Source: Chara braunii
Lineage: Eukaryota > Streptophyta > Charophyceae > Charales > Characeae
Reading direction: 5' to 3'
NCBI GenBank assembly: GCA_003427395.1
Contig: BFEA01000180.1
Location: 2,457,979-2,521,978 of the forward strand
DNA length: 64,000 nt
Positions 32,411 through 42,719 of the stretch are shown in pieces (position 1 is the stretch's first letter; every line of letters starts with the position of its first letter). A program made the position numbers and the translations under genes. The notes beneath the pieces are model-generated. The model had not been told where the DNA came from. It searched no databases and saw only the letters and a program-made list of their open reading frames with translations.

Positions 32411-32893
32411 TCATTGAGGGCACAAAAAAGGGACGAGCTCCGGGAGCGCTACCGCCAGCTCGTGTCGGGACGTGTGGAGCCCGCCGATGTCCACGCTGTT
32501 GGTGACCACGAGGTTGTCGTCGTGCCGTGCAAGCCACCAGCTCCACTCCTGCGCTAACTGTTCACCCCACTCCCTTAGCGATGTCCGGATGGGCGTATGC
32601 CTTGTAGGATCCAGCGCGCTGATGTCCCCACTAAAGACGACGATGGTAGACACGTGGCTGATCCTTGGTGCCAAAAGTCGTCGATAAGTCGATGCCTTGG
32701 CCAACACGAGTATCTGGCTATGGGCCGCAAAACGAAACTCCGCCGCCGCATACACCCCAGTGGTGCTGAAGAACTGCGCAAATCGGAGGAGATCCGGACT
32801 GATCCGTGGATGATGGACTTGAGTGATCGCCAAAATATCGCCACGTGGTGCCAACATGTGCTCGCCAAGAACCTGCGCGGTAGAAAAACTCAT
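32411..32893 (-). CDS. ORF3 N-terminal part, downstream of integrase
   Basis: A 160-codon minus-strand ORF starting MSFSTAQVLGEHMLAPRGD and ending PELVPFLCPQ. Its ATG (32,893-32,891) overlaps the TGA of the integrase-end frame (32,892-32,890) as ATGA, so translation could be coupled by stop/restart. Composition is ordinary soluble protein (QFFSTTGVYAAAEFRF, VSTIVVFSGDISALDP). I do not recognise it. A third ORF after pol in LTR elements is sometimes envelope-like, but there is no signal peptide or membrane segment here. Confidence 0.55.
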   Translation of the reverse strand: MSFSTAQVLGEHMLAPRGDILAITQVHHPRISPDLLRFAQFFSTTGVYAAAEFRFAAHSQILVLAKASTYRRLLAPRISHVSTIVVFSGDISALDPTRHTPIRTSLREWGEQLAQEWSWWLARHDDNLVVTNSVDIGGLHTSRHELAVALPELVPFLCPQ

Positions 32894-33300
32894 GGTGATG
32901 GCGGCAGGGACGGAGTGTCTGCAGGGGAGCGAGACAGAGAAAGAGAGGGCGATAAACAGGCGTTGTCCTCTTCCGTACTGGAGGAGGAGGCGGACGAAGG
33001 TGGAGATGGAGAGGAAGGGAGAGGCCGCAGATAGGACACGTGGCGAGTGATCGGACGAGCTGATCTGCTGTCTGAGACCTCGAGCACGAGCCGCACCATG
33101 TTTATTCCGTTAGGACCGAGTTCGACCACGCGAAATTGCCCGAAGTATCGTGGCACTAGCTTACCCTGGCGAGCACATTTCCTCACCTGCACGATGTCCC
33201 CTAACTTATACTGGGGCCGTGGTCCCTCGTTCCCATTTCGGGCCTCGTAGCTACGAACCTGCAGTCCCTCGTTCCCATTTCTGCCCAAGGCCTGCAGGTT
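32890..33300 (-). pseudogene. Integrase C-terminal (GPY/F-like) domain
   Basis: The minus-strand frame shows YKLGDIVQVRKCARQG, KLVPRYFGQFRVVEL, then ITRHVSYLRPL, the order of a Ty3 integrase C-terminal module (GDxVxV, PRYxGPFxVxE, HVSxLRPL). It then runs into Ser/Pro-rich sequence and ends in the ATGA shared with ORF3. The catalytic core that should precede it is missing: immediately upstream is an inverted repeat and a LINE-like fragment. Confidence 0.75.
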
Positions 33301-33317
33301 CGTAGCTACGAGGCCCG
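33224..33317. repeat. Inverted repeat at a rearrangement junction
   Basis: A 26-bp arm, CGGGCCTCGTAGCTACGAAC and onward, lies at 33,239-33,264 and its exact reverse complement at 33,292-33,317. CCCTCGTTCCCATTT also occurs twice (about 33,226 and 33,266). This is where the integrase C-terminus meets unrelated sequence. The pattern fits a templated, foldback-type breakpoint, or an assembly error. Confidence 0.75.
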
Positions 33318-33319
33318 TG

Positions 33320-33848
33320 GAAGTGGAAAGCACTATTATGTGAAACCTGGTCTCTTGAGCAGTTGGATGAATTTTCTCACAATTTATTTGTAAGTGGAAG
33401 ACGAGCAATTCTTTGGGCCCTATGGAGGCGCAGATGCACATTTGAAATGGAGCGAGCAAGGCTGGAAGGACCAGAATTTACAGAATCAATCAAACTGCAA
33501 GTGCAGACAGTTATCTCGGCTCAATGGGATGAAGTAAAAGAAAAGATAAAATTTATATCATCAGAAAAAGAAATCCTACTGCAAGTGCAGTTCAGTGGTG
33601 CATGTCTAGGGGGGCCTCAAGGGGGCAAGATAGGGGAGATTAAAAGGAGCAGAGACAGGAGAAAAAGCCTGGCTGGAAGTAGGAGAGAAGTTCAGAAGGA
33701 TTATCATTTGATTTTTCATGACCGGACAAATGTAGACCCTGCTGTACCCCTTCGCCCCCTTTCAGAATTCCGAGACCCCTTCCCCCCCTCCTCCTTAAGC
33801 CTGGTTCCGCTGAGCTGGTTTGGGTTTGAGAAGGAAGAAATGGTTTGA
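33320..33848 (+). pseudogene. Possible LINE reverse-transcriptase protein end
   Basis: The plus-strand frame reads WKALLCETWSLEQLDEFSHN, GRRAILWALWRRRC and then a charged region. The ILWALWRRR stretch resembles the end of plant LINE ORF2 products (consensus-like LWxIWKxRN). The rest (residues after about 60) is low in recognisable motifs. No upstream RT is present, so if correct this is a 5'-truncated copy, as LINEs usually are. Confidence 0.35.
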
Positions 33849-34176
33849 AAATCCTGTTTTTGAAACAATTTCGGCTACGGCAGAACTGCAAAATTTCTTA
33901 CAAATTTCCTATAAAAGGTAGAGGAGGTAATACTGCTAGCATAACCACGGGTATATGGCGGCCAATTTTTGGCTGAAGAAGCAGCTCTCCCTTTTCACCT
34001 CACTTCCTGTTTTCTTGATCGGGTATCAGCATCATTCGTATCATTTGTAGGAGGGACGCTGGACTCGTTTTCCAGCAGGTGCAGCTCCCCACCAATAGAA
34101 TGGAGCTAGTGGCTGAGCTGCTAGCGGTGGATGCTCAGAGCATCATCAATCATCACTAACAGTTTCAGTAACAAGG
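33849..34176. other. Spacer, possible LINE 3' untranslated part
   Basis: No ORF. Contains a hairpin-poor AT region and CAGCAGGTGCAGCTCC. No poly-A was found. Confidence 0.35.
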
Positions 34177-34729
34177 TCAAGGGGGCACCACAATATCGGT
34201 AGTATCCATGTTGACCCTCTGAAAAGGTCGTTCAACTACCGTCGGCACCATCGATCTCGGCGGTTGAATCGGCGCCTTGTCAGTAGCGCAGACCTGACAA
34301 TTCTTGGAAGATGAATTTAACATCGCCGAGAATGTTGGACCAATACCACTCATTTTTGTCGATTGTCGCTTCCGTAATTCGGACGGCAAAATGGGTTGCA
34401 GTTTCCTCATGCGTCGCCTTAACCCAGTCATACCTCATGAACGGGTGCGGTACTACCATCCAAATCCCACTACCATCCGTCTTCCGTTTTTCTAACCGAC
34501 CCTCACTCCAGCGATAGTCCCGAGCCCTTTCATTAGCCCTCCTCTGGTCTTCCTTAATGAAGTCCTGGAGGGGGTTACCTACCAAGGTGGCGATTAAAGC
34601 AATATCCGTCCATACCTCGGCCCTTCTATATTTTCCTCCTCTATAGAAAGCTCGGGGAAAGTCGTGGGAAGCAAGCGAGGGACCTAGAAAACCAGGGAAG
34701 GTAGAAACAAAGAAAGATCGAACCCACAA
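34177..34729 (-). pseudogene. Integrase zinc-finger fragment of a gypsy element
   Basis: The minus-strand ORFs 34,280-34,729 and 34,177-34,431 together show WSEGRLEKRKTDGSGIW, then H-x5-H within KATHEETATHFAVRI, WYWSNILGDVKF, then CQVCATDKAPIQPP and FQRVNMDTTDIVVP, where the first catalytic Asp would lie. This is the end of RNase H plus the integrase N-terminus. It probably belongs with the C-terminal domain at 32,890-33,300, with the core replaced by the LINE-like fragment. One frameshift near 34,300. Confidence 0.72.
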
Positions 34730-34756
34730 AATTCGGACAGTGCCGTATTAAAGAAG

Positions 34757-35400
34757 GTGAGAATCACGAACGCGTGGCGCAAGCTAGCAGAAATAGAGAA
34801 GAAAACCGCGGAGTACAAGGCAAGACAGATCAATGAAATGATGATCGGAAGCGAGGAGAACCCTTCGAGGGAAGGACTGCGTGACGAAAGGAGGGTCAGC
34901 CAAGACGAAATTAGACAGGGGGGTAAGGATAGTGATCCCGGAAGAACGCCCAACAAGAGAGGAAAAGAGAGGGGGGACTCTCCTGGAATATAAGTGGAAA
35001 AAGCTACAAATCCGCCAGCCATAGATAGCAGGGTTAGCCGCCTGCCGGCCGCACCAATAGCTATGCGGGGGTGCGAAGGACTCTGGAGCCTTAGGGGAAA
35101 GGGTATTGGGGTGGTTTGATAAGGAGGGGACTACAGAGGCCGGACAGAGAAAAAGGGCCGACAAGGTGGGGCTGGGAACTAGTATGGTCAGCGATACCCG
35201 CAGCTTCAAGGGTGGCCTCGAGAAGATGGCGTCGTTCCTCACACGAGCACTAAACAACAACCAAGGGTACCTCGCAGAAGCCAAGAAGAAGTTGACGTTT
35301 GACGGGGCAAATATCACAGAATTCCTAATAGACTACGACAACCTAACTGCGTTACTAACATGGAGTGAAGAAGAAAAGATGGAGCACCTACGACCTGTGT
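34757..35400 (+). pseudogene. gag fragment of a gypsy element (plus strand)
   Basis: Plus-strand frames at 34,757-34,990 (AWRKLAEIEKKTAEYKARQ, charged helix) and 35,106-35,400. The latter contains LTFDGANITEFLIDYDNLT and LLTWSEEEKMEHL, which parallels the gag stretch FRGPQVNDFLDEYELLRLSY of copies I and II. It faces away from the integrase fragment at 34.2-34.7 kb, so the two are not one collinear element. It is cut off at about 35,400 by repeats. Confidence 0.6.
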
Positions 35401-35474
35401 GTCCGAAAAGCGATTCAATGGGGGTTTCCCGTTGGACGGCTCAACGGTCGATGGACGGACGTCTCGGCCATCGA

Positions 35475-35575
35475 GTTTTTTTTTCACATGCAAAAAATAG
35501 GGTAAAAAACTGTGTGGTACAACGCAGTCCGCGAATTTTTTTTTCACATGCAAAAAATAGGGTAAAAAACTAGGT
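35475..35575. repeat. Two direct repeats of TTTTTTTTCACATGCAAAAA
   Basis: The block beginning TTTTTTTTCACATGC and ending GGGTAAAAAACT appears at about 35,478 and 35,540, a period of 62 bp. Confidence 0.8.
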
Positions 35576-36043
35576 TACCAGTCGTCCGATGGCCGGACGT
35601 CTCCCCCAACCGTCCGGTAGGGGGGTTGTCCGGGATCCCGGACAACCACTTTTTGGCATTAAAAAAAAAATAAAAATAAAAAAAATTATGACAGTGTTGC
35701 GCATGCCATAGAGACCCCCCATAAAAAAATTCAGAATCTTTTGAGCATTTGGTAATAGGGTGCTATTTGGGGTGGGAGGGGGGGGTACGAGGGGTTTTGG
35801 TGGGGATAGGAGGGTTATAGGTGGGGATTAGAAACTTTGAAGATTTTTATCGTTTTTTCTACTCGCTCAAATGAGCCAAAATTTTGGTGGCATACACCTT
35901 ATGCAAGGTAGAAGCCACATGATTTTTTTTTTTTTTTGCGCTAGGTCGGACATCCCCTGTCCGGTCCAACGTCCGACCAGACGTCCGGTCAGACATCCCG
36001 GACTGTCAGGGGGGTCCCGGACATCCGATAAAACAACCTAGGA
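35569..36043. mobile_element. MITE-like element with CTAGGTT ends
   Basis: The left end CTAGGTT and right end AACCTAG are inverted. Subterminal regions on both sides are rich in GTCCGG/CCGGAC words (GGCCGGACGTC, GTCCGGGATCCCGGAC). The centre is AT-rich with no ORF. Target duplication not resolved. It could be a foldback-type non-autonomous DNA transposon. Confidence 0.5.
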
Positions 36044-36360
36044 AAAAAATGTGAGGGTGTAGATTTGTTTGCGCTCTACCTCTCCATTTTTTTTTATTAT
36101 AGTTTTTCAATTATTAAAAAAACAAGTGGACCCCCCGCAGCTACGCTGTGGCAGTCGAGGGTGAGCGAAGGTGGAGGCGGGGGGGAGGGCGGTCCGTGCT
36201 GTCATCCGCTCATCACCCTCTCTCTTTCTGTCTCGGCTCTATTTCGCTCGACCTCCTTTCTCTCTGCCTCTCGTCGATTTTGTCTGCTTCTCTCTCTCTC
36301 TCTCTCTCTCTCCCCCCCCCCCCCCCCTCTTTCTCGCCTAGGAACGACGGAACCACAATG
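36044..36360. repeat. CT microsatellite and C tract
   Basis: (CT)n at about 36,290-36,311, followed by a run of C to about 36,326. The surrounding sequence is pyrimidine-rich. No gene. Confidence 0.7.
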
Positions 36361-36402
36361 ATGATAAGGTAACGACAATGATGTTCATGACCATGAAGAC
36401 GA

Positions 36403-36412
36403 CATGATGATC

Positions 36413-36456
<44 letters not shown>

Positions 36457-36457
36457 A

Positions 36458-36494
<37 letters not shown>

Positions 36495-36643
36495 CGATGA
36501 TGATGATGATGATGATGATGATGACGACGATGATGATGATGATGATGATGGCGATGACGATGATGATGGTGATGATGATGATGAGCATGATGAGCATCAT
36601 GATGACGACGATGATGGATGGATGGATGGATGGATGAACGATA

Positions 36644-36714
<71 letters not shown>

Positions 36715-36800
36715 AACAATGATGATAGATGAAGGATGGCAATGATGAGGATGACGACGATGAAGGATGGCAATGATGAAGATGAAAATGATGATGACGA
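36403..36800. repeat. (ATG)n microsatellite
   Basis: About 400 bp of GAT/ATG trinucleotide repeats with interspersed GAC and GGAT variants. Every frame is open, giving poly-Met, poly-Asp, poly-His or poly-Ile, so ORFs here are meaningless. Confidence 0.95.
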
Positions 36801-37059
36801 TGATGATTACGATCAAAATGGTATCTAGAGGTGCTTGAGCATGATAACCGTTGAAGCATAACGAAGATTAGTCGATGGATACATATGCGCTCTCCACAGA
36901 CAATCGTCTCCTGTGGGTATGATAACAGCCGATGTGTTTATATGCATTGTGAAAATATTCGAACATTTAAATCGTTAAAAAAGGGGGAAAAAAAAAGGAA
37001 ATAGCATGGTGTTTACGACGTTGTGATAGCAGGGATGGCACATGCACGGGACATGTGGG

Positions 37060-37607
37060 AGAGAGAGAGAGACTCCTCCTTTTCCCGCTCCTCTCACTCC
37101 TCCCGCTCCTCCCACTCCCCCTTTCTTACCTTTTCCCCTTCCCCCTTCTCCTGGTCCTCCTCCCGCTGCTTCTCTTTCTCTTCCCCCCTTCTTGCTCCCG
37201 CTCCTCCCGCTCCTTCTCTCACTTCTCCTCCCGCTCCTTCTCCCACTTCTCCTCCTCCTCCTGTACCGCCTTCCACTCCTACTCCCGTCCTCCCGCAACG
37301 TGACAAAGATCCTCCTACGGGAAAAAAAGAAAAAAGGGTCGCCACGTGGCTAGCCACAGAGAGGGAGAGAGAGAGCGAAAGAGAGAGAGAGAGAGAAAGA
37401 GTCGGTTTCCGTCCACCTCGTCCCAATCAATCGATCAATCAATTAATCGATTGGTTGATTGATTGATTGATTGATTGATTGAAAACAAAAACAAAACACG
37501 AGAACCGGCCGATACCCACCCGATTTTTCCAAACAGAAAACGAAAAATCACTCAATCAATCAACCAATTTATCAATCGAATTGATTGAGTGATTGATTGA
37601 TTGATGG

Positions 37608-37684
<77 letters not shown>

Positions 37685-37840
37685 TTCACCTCCCGTTGCT
37701 CCTCCACCACAACTTCATCCTCCTCCCGCTCCTCCAGTTCCTTCTCCAACTCCTCCCGCTCCTCCTCCCTCTCCATCTCTCGCTCCCCCCCTGCTGCTCC
37801 ACTTCTCCTGCTCCTCCCGTTGTCGGGACTGGTGGATCCC
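37060..37840. repeat. Microsatellite island (GA, CTCC, GATT, GT)
   Basis: Successive tracts: GA at 37,060-37,072, CTCCTCCCGCT-type minisatellite at 37,074-37,270, GA at about 37,360-37,400, TTGA/GATT tetranucleotides at 37,425-37,482 and again (in both orientations) at 37,548-37,605, (GT)n at 37,611-37,664, GA at 37,665-37,684, and a second CTCCTCCCGCT minisatellite at 37,690-37,822. No gene. Confidence 0.92.
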
Positions 37841-38339
37841 GAATAACTTCCCGTCACTCGAGAGATTGAATATGGACAAATTGTGCACAACAGAGAAATC
37901 TGGAGTGAGGAAGCGGGAGAGAGAAAAAACAAAGGATTAGGCCGCAGGAGGGAGTGATGCCCTGAGGAGAGAACCACAGGAGGAAAGAACTAGCGACGGC
38001 AAGCAAGCGAGCGCGAAAGCAAGGGCACATAGAACATAGCATGAGGCCGGGAAGGTCATCGGAATGCAATAAGACTAAGGCCAAAGGGCCCTTTGAACTA
38101 GCAATTGCAGCACGACAACAATAAGGGAATGAGGAAGTCGAGGGATGGGCGGCCAGAAGCCGCAGGTAGCTAGGAAATGAGGGGTCAACGTGGGGGTCAC
38201 CTACGGGAGCCTCGGAGCGGAGACCCACGACCAAAGAGATCAACACGTACAAGGCGCGAGGAAAGACTAAGGAGAGGGGTCGCTATGGGGCGACAAGACG
38301 CCCAAGGGGCATGGGACACCTCGGGGAAGGCACCTGGGG

Positions 38340-40530
38340 CCACATGGGACTAAGTAAAAATAATGGCGTCCGGGGTGAAAAATGTCGGGGACCGCCGGCG
38401 GGACTAAGTGTCGGGGACCACCGGCGGGACTAAGTGTCGGGGACCACCGACGGGACTAAGTGTCGGGGACCACCGACGGGACAAGTGGCGGGGACATGTG
38501 AAAGTCCCAAGAAGAAACGGCGGCACCGCATGAGGGAAAAATAATAAATGCAAGGTGCACCGTCAAGATCGACATCTTGACGGCCAAGAATATTAGCACC
38601 ACTAGTGCAAGTACTAGTGGTGACAAATGGGAAGACCAAAAGGAAAAGGAGAAGTAAAGAAAACTGAAGTGGGAGGCATGGGAGCAATCCGAAAAATCTC
38701 GGATCAACCTCCCTCAAGAAAATAGAGTCAAATAAGACCCCATGTGAAAAATAGCCCTCCGGGAGAAAATCGGAGTAGGAGGGAGCATTGTGGGAGAAAT
38801 GTAGGAGTAAAAGGAGGCTCCCATGGGCATGGGAAGACCATTATTGCAGTCCGAGAAATAACGCTCGGCACCTTGGGCATAGGGAGGGCCAAAACTTAGA
38901 GGAAGAGGCTAGAAAAGGGCCTTAACGACCACTTGACACTTGACATGTTAGAAAAAAGACAGAAAAGAAAAGAAAATGGGGGAGAATAAGACAAAAGAGT
39001 GAGAGGGAGTGAGTGAGTTGGCCGTCAGTAGGGACTGCCATAGGTAGGGACTGGCAGGTCCCTACTGTCCAAGAAAGGAGGAGAAAATAAAATAAAATAA
39101 AATAAAATAAAATAAAAAAGAAAAAGGCCTTAACGGTAAAAAACGGTCGCTTGGGGAGATTCATCAGTGACCAGATTCATTCTGAAATATGGTGGTTACA
39201 AAGGACTTTGATTTTCTTTTATTTTTGCAGAGAAAATCAAAGAAAATCAAGGCCTCTTGCAACTGGAATAAAACGGAATACATGCATGAGGAGAAACACA
39301 TGTTTTAGGTGCATCCGGAGCCAAAATCAAGGTCGGATACACTTGGGAATTGATCGTTTCTTTTTCTTTTGAGTAAGGGCTAGTTGTGGGGCATTGGGGC
39401 TAAGGAATTGACCCCCATTACAGTCCGAGTTGCAACGGACTGCATGGGGGAGAGAAAACACATGTTCTAGGTGCATCCGGAGCCAATATTGAATCCGGAT
39501 ACACTAGAAAATTTAACGCTTCATTTTCTTTTAACATGAGGCAAGTTGTGGGGTTGTGGGTGTGAAAAACAGCCGTGACTGCAGTCCGAGAAATTACGGA
39601 CTGCATGGGGATGCCAAGGCCAAAGGGGAATGGGTTACGGCAAGCCAGGAAGGCTAAGAAAGGAGCAATTTTGGTGAGGGTCAAGTAAAGACGGTAAACG
39701 GCAACCGTGAGATGAGATCTCACAACCTAGAAAAATCGGCACACATGTAGAAATGATGGGACCACCAAGGGCAATGGGCCCCAAAAAAATAAAAATGGGA
39801 CGCCGTCCGGAATGTTGCCGGGAACCAAATGGGTCAAAATAATAAAAATCGAAAAACGGGACACGCGCCGGCAGGACCACCGGCGGGACAAAGAAATGGA
39901 GCTAGCATATAGGAAAATAGCAGTAACTTGGGATGTCCCAAGGGAACCATGAGCAAACACAAGGAATAATTGTGCAAGCAAACGACACCATCGAGATCGA
40001 GAATCTAGACCGTGAAAAATATTAGCACCACTAGTGCAAGCACTAGTGAGAGCAAGTGGGAGAGTCATGGGAGAAAGAAAAGTGAAATAAGGATGTTGGG
40101 AAGGCTGCCCAGCAGTCCGGGATATCTCGGACTAGCAAGGCATAAGAAAATAGAGCCTTGAGAAACTCAATATGAGAAAAAGGCTGCCCTTAGAAAATTG
40201 GAGCAAAAGGGGCTCAAAATTGGGCAAACGGGAGCAAAATGGAGCCCCCTAGGAGCATGGGGGTGCCATTATTGGAATCCGAGACATAACGGCCAAGCTA
40301 GAGCCACAAACCTGACCTTGAATGAGACCCTAGGGCCTAGAAAGAGGGTGCATAGCAGTTTGATACTTGTCACAACAGAAATAAAAGAAAAAGAAAGAAA
40401 AATGAGAGGAAAAGGAGGGAGAATGAGACGAAAGGGGAGAAAAGAGTGGAGGAGAGTGTGCCGGCCTATTGGGACCTGCACCGTAAGGACTGGCAGGTCC
40501 CAACTGTGACCTCATCCTTCCTAGAATGAG
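38340..40530. repeat. Diverged ~1.4-kb duplication
   Basis: Blocks at 38,340-39,070 recur in the same order at 39,790-40,510, including the GGACCACCGGCGGGAC word, AATATTAGCACCACTAGTGC (about 38,590 and 40,020) and GGACTGGCAGGTCCC (about 39,047 and 40,488). Between them, a 165-bp pair (AGGTGCATCCGGAGCCAA at about 39,308 and 39,471) is a separate tandem duplication. No coding region is convincing; the element class is unknown. Confidence 0.7.
38384..38497. repeat. 26-bp tandem repeat, four to five copies
   Basis: GTCGGGGACCACCGGCGGGA starts at 38,384, 38,410, 38,436 and 38,462, with a degenerate fifth at about 38,487. Confidence 0.88.
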
Positions 40531-40937
40531 GGAGGGCAATCCGGATTGCAGAGATATGGTCCTCCATATCTCAATAAAATCTGAATTAAAAAGTTGAAAA
40601 TGAGAGAAAATGCAAAAAGGAAGTGACCGGTTTTCTTTAGGGCCATGGATCTGAGATAATATCTCATGGTAGAGAGGACCTAGCCATTTTTTGCGGGCCA
40701 GCTGAAAACAGCTAGCTCCGGAATGAGGTGGCAGCCCAAAATGGAAAGAAACAAAAAAGGGAAAAGGACAAAGTAGTGCATTGGGCCCAAAAAGAAAGCC
40801 AGATGTACCAAAAATTGAAAAACTGGACTTAGGGGCTCAAAATTGAAGCAAGGGTTACTAGGGGGTAGCTCGGATTATTGCTGGCCTTCGATCTCAGCCA
40901 GATCCAAGGCTGAAAATGTGCCGCACGTGGAAAAATC

Positions 40938-41010
40938 GAGAAAAAGGCCCACAAGGCCTTTTTCTCTCAAGTATTGCTGCCCCTTGGGCATTAGGACCCT
41001 AAGGGGCAGC
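40938..41010. repeat. Two adjacent strong hairpins
   Basis: GAGAAAAAGGCC (40,938-40,949) pairs with GGCCTTTTTCTC (40,955-40,966). GCTGCCCCTT (40,976-40,985) pairs with AAGGGGCAGC (41,001-41,010). Both stems are perfect. Confidence 0.7.
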
Positions 41011-41660
41011 ATTTGAGCAATGAAAAAGAGGCCGGAGTAGGCCAAGAGGCAGTCCGAGTTGGTACCAACCACTCGAACTGCATGTACTTGGCCAAAATGA
41101 GACCCAGGTACCTCCAGAAGGGCCTAGTAGGGGAATTTGGCCTTGGGGGTACCTCGGTTCACCTTTAGGCTCATGGGGAGGCTCATGGGCTGGCCGAACT
41201 GCTGGTTTCAGCCTACATAAGCTGAGGATGCAGTCCGCCACTCTNACATTTGCATGAGGAGTGCCCATGCTGCCCAAGTGAGCTCACAGGAGCATCTTTG
41301 CACTTGGAGTGAGGAGGGAGGAGCCCATGCTAGTGGGAGAGCATAGAGGAGACTAGGAGGTAGTGGAGAGGACTCTAGAGGATAGTGATGGTGGGAGAGA
41401 CACTTGAAAGGTGATCCGCCATATCCCTCCTGGGTGTAGAAGAGAAGGAGAAGCTAGAGGAGCCCCATTAGCCCTCCTAGAGGGGAGGACTCCATAGCCA
41501 TAGCTGGGGGAGCTTGCCATAGCCTGAGGGAGAGCAAGGAAGAAGGAGAGAAGGGCTTGGAGAAGAAGGAAGTCATAGCCAAAGGGGGGATTGTGCAAGG
41601 AGAGGAAGCTTCATTAAGAGGACACCAACACCAAGGAATCAACAAGGTGAGAGGAAGGAA
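41011..41660. other. Spacer, no gene seen
   Basis: Purine-rich stretches (GAGGGAGGAGCC, GAGAGGACTC). One uncalled base at about 41,225. No supportable ORF. Confidence 0.4.
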
Positions 41661-41669
41661 GAGACTTCT

Positions 41670-41935
41670 TCACCTCCATCTTCTTCTTCTTCTTCTTCTT
41701 CTTCTTCTTTTTCTTCTTCTCCGTCTTCCTCTCCTCCTTCTTCTTCCTCTTCTTTCTCCTCACTCCCTCCTTCTTCCTTCTCTTCTCTACCCTCTTCATC
41801 TCCTCCTTCCTCCTCTTCACTTTCATTCTCTTTGTCTTCCTCCCCCTCTTCTCCATCTCCATCTCCCTCATCTCTCTCCCCTTCTCCTCCATCTTCTCTT
41901 ACTTCACCTTCTCTCTTCCATGGGCTACTCAAACT
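41670..41935. repeat. CTT-rich simple repeat
   Basis: (CTT)n at 41,680-41,720 continuing into imperfect CTTC/TCTCC sequence to about 41,910. Confidence 0.85.
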
Positions 41936-41954
41936 CTTCTCTTTCACTTATGCN

Positions 41955-42690
41955 ATTTGGGAGCTTCAAACTTGTGATTTTCACACTCACACTAGTAGGT
42001 AGTATAGCGCTGCACCCATGGATGCTTCTTGATGCAATCTTGGTGATTTGGGCTCTACAAACTTGTGATTTTCACACTCACACTAGTAGGTAGTGTAGCG
42101 CTTCACACATGGATGCTTCTTGATGCAATCTTGGTGATTTGGGCTCTCCAAACTTGTGATTTTCACACTCACACTAGTAGGTAGTATAGCGCTTCACCCA
42201 TGGATGCTTCTTGATGCAATCTTGGTGATTTGGGCTCTCCAAACTTGTGATTTTCACACTCACACTAGTAGGTAGTACAACGTTGCACCCATGGATGATT
42301 CTTGATGCAATCTTGGTGATTTGGACTCTCCAAACTTACGATTTTCACACTCACACTAGTAGGTAGTATAGCGCTGCACCCATGGATGCTTCTTGATGCA
42401 ACCTTGGTGATTTGGGCTCTCAAAAATTGTGATTTTCACACTCACACTAGTAGGTAGTGTAGCGCTTCACACATGGATGCTTCTTGATGCAATCTTGGTG
42501 ATTTGGGAACTTCAAACTTGTGATTTTCACACTCACACTAGTAGGTAGTATAGCGCTGCACCCATGGATGATTCTTGATGCAAATCTTGGTGGGTTGGGC
42601 TCTACAAACTTGTGTTTTTCACAATCACACAAGTAGGTAGTACAACGCATCTTTCATAGATGACCTTTGATTCAACTTTGGTGATCTTGC
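41955..42690. repeat. Satellite array 1, 91-bp monomer
   Basis: About eight monomers of 91 bp. CTTGTGATTTTCACACTCAC recurs at 41,971, 42,062, 42,153 and 42,244 and on to about 42,610. Units also share GTAGGTAGTATAGCGCTGCA and TGGATGCTTCTTGATGCA. One uncalled base at 41,954. Confidence 0.93.
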
Positions 42691-42719
42691 CTACTTAGGC
42701 TCTTGTTTTCACTTATGTA

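Noticed and set aside
36338-36859. Long His-, Ile- and Met-rich frames on both strands
   Set aside because: Translation of an (ATG)n microsatellite in several frames.
37023-37466. 147-codon Ser/Pro-rich frame
   Set aside because: Low-complexity translation of the CTCC minisatellite.
40938-40966. Bacterial-type intrinsic terminator
   Set aside because: The hairpin is followed by mixed sequence and the context is eukaryotic; no gene precedes it.
41557-42093. 178-codon Leu-rich frame
   Set aside because: Translation of a CTT repeat running into satellite monomers.
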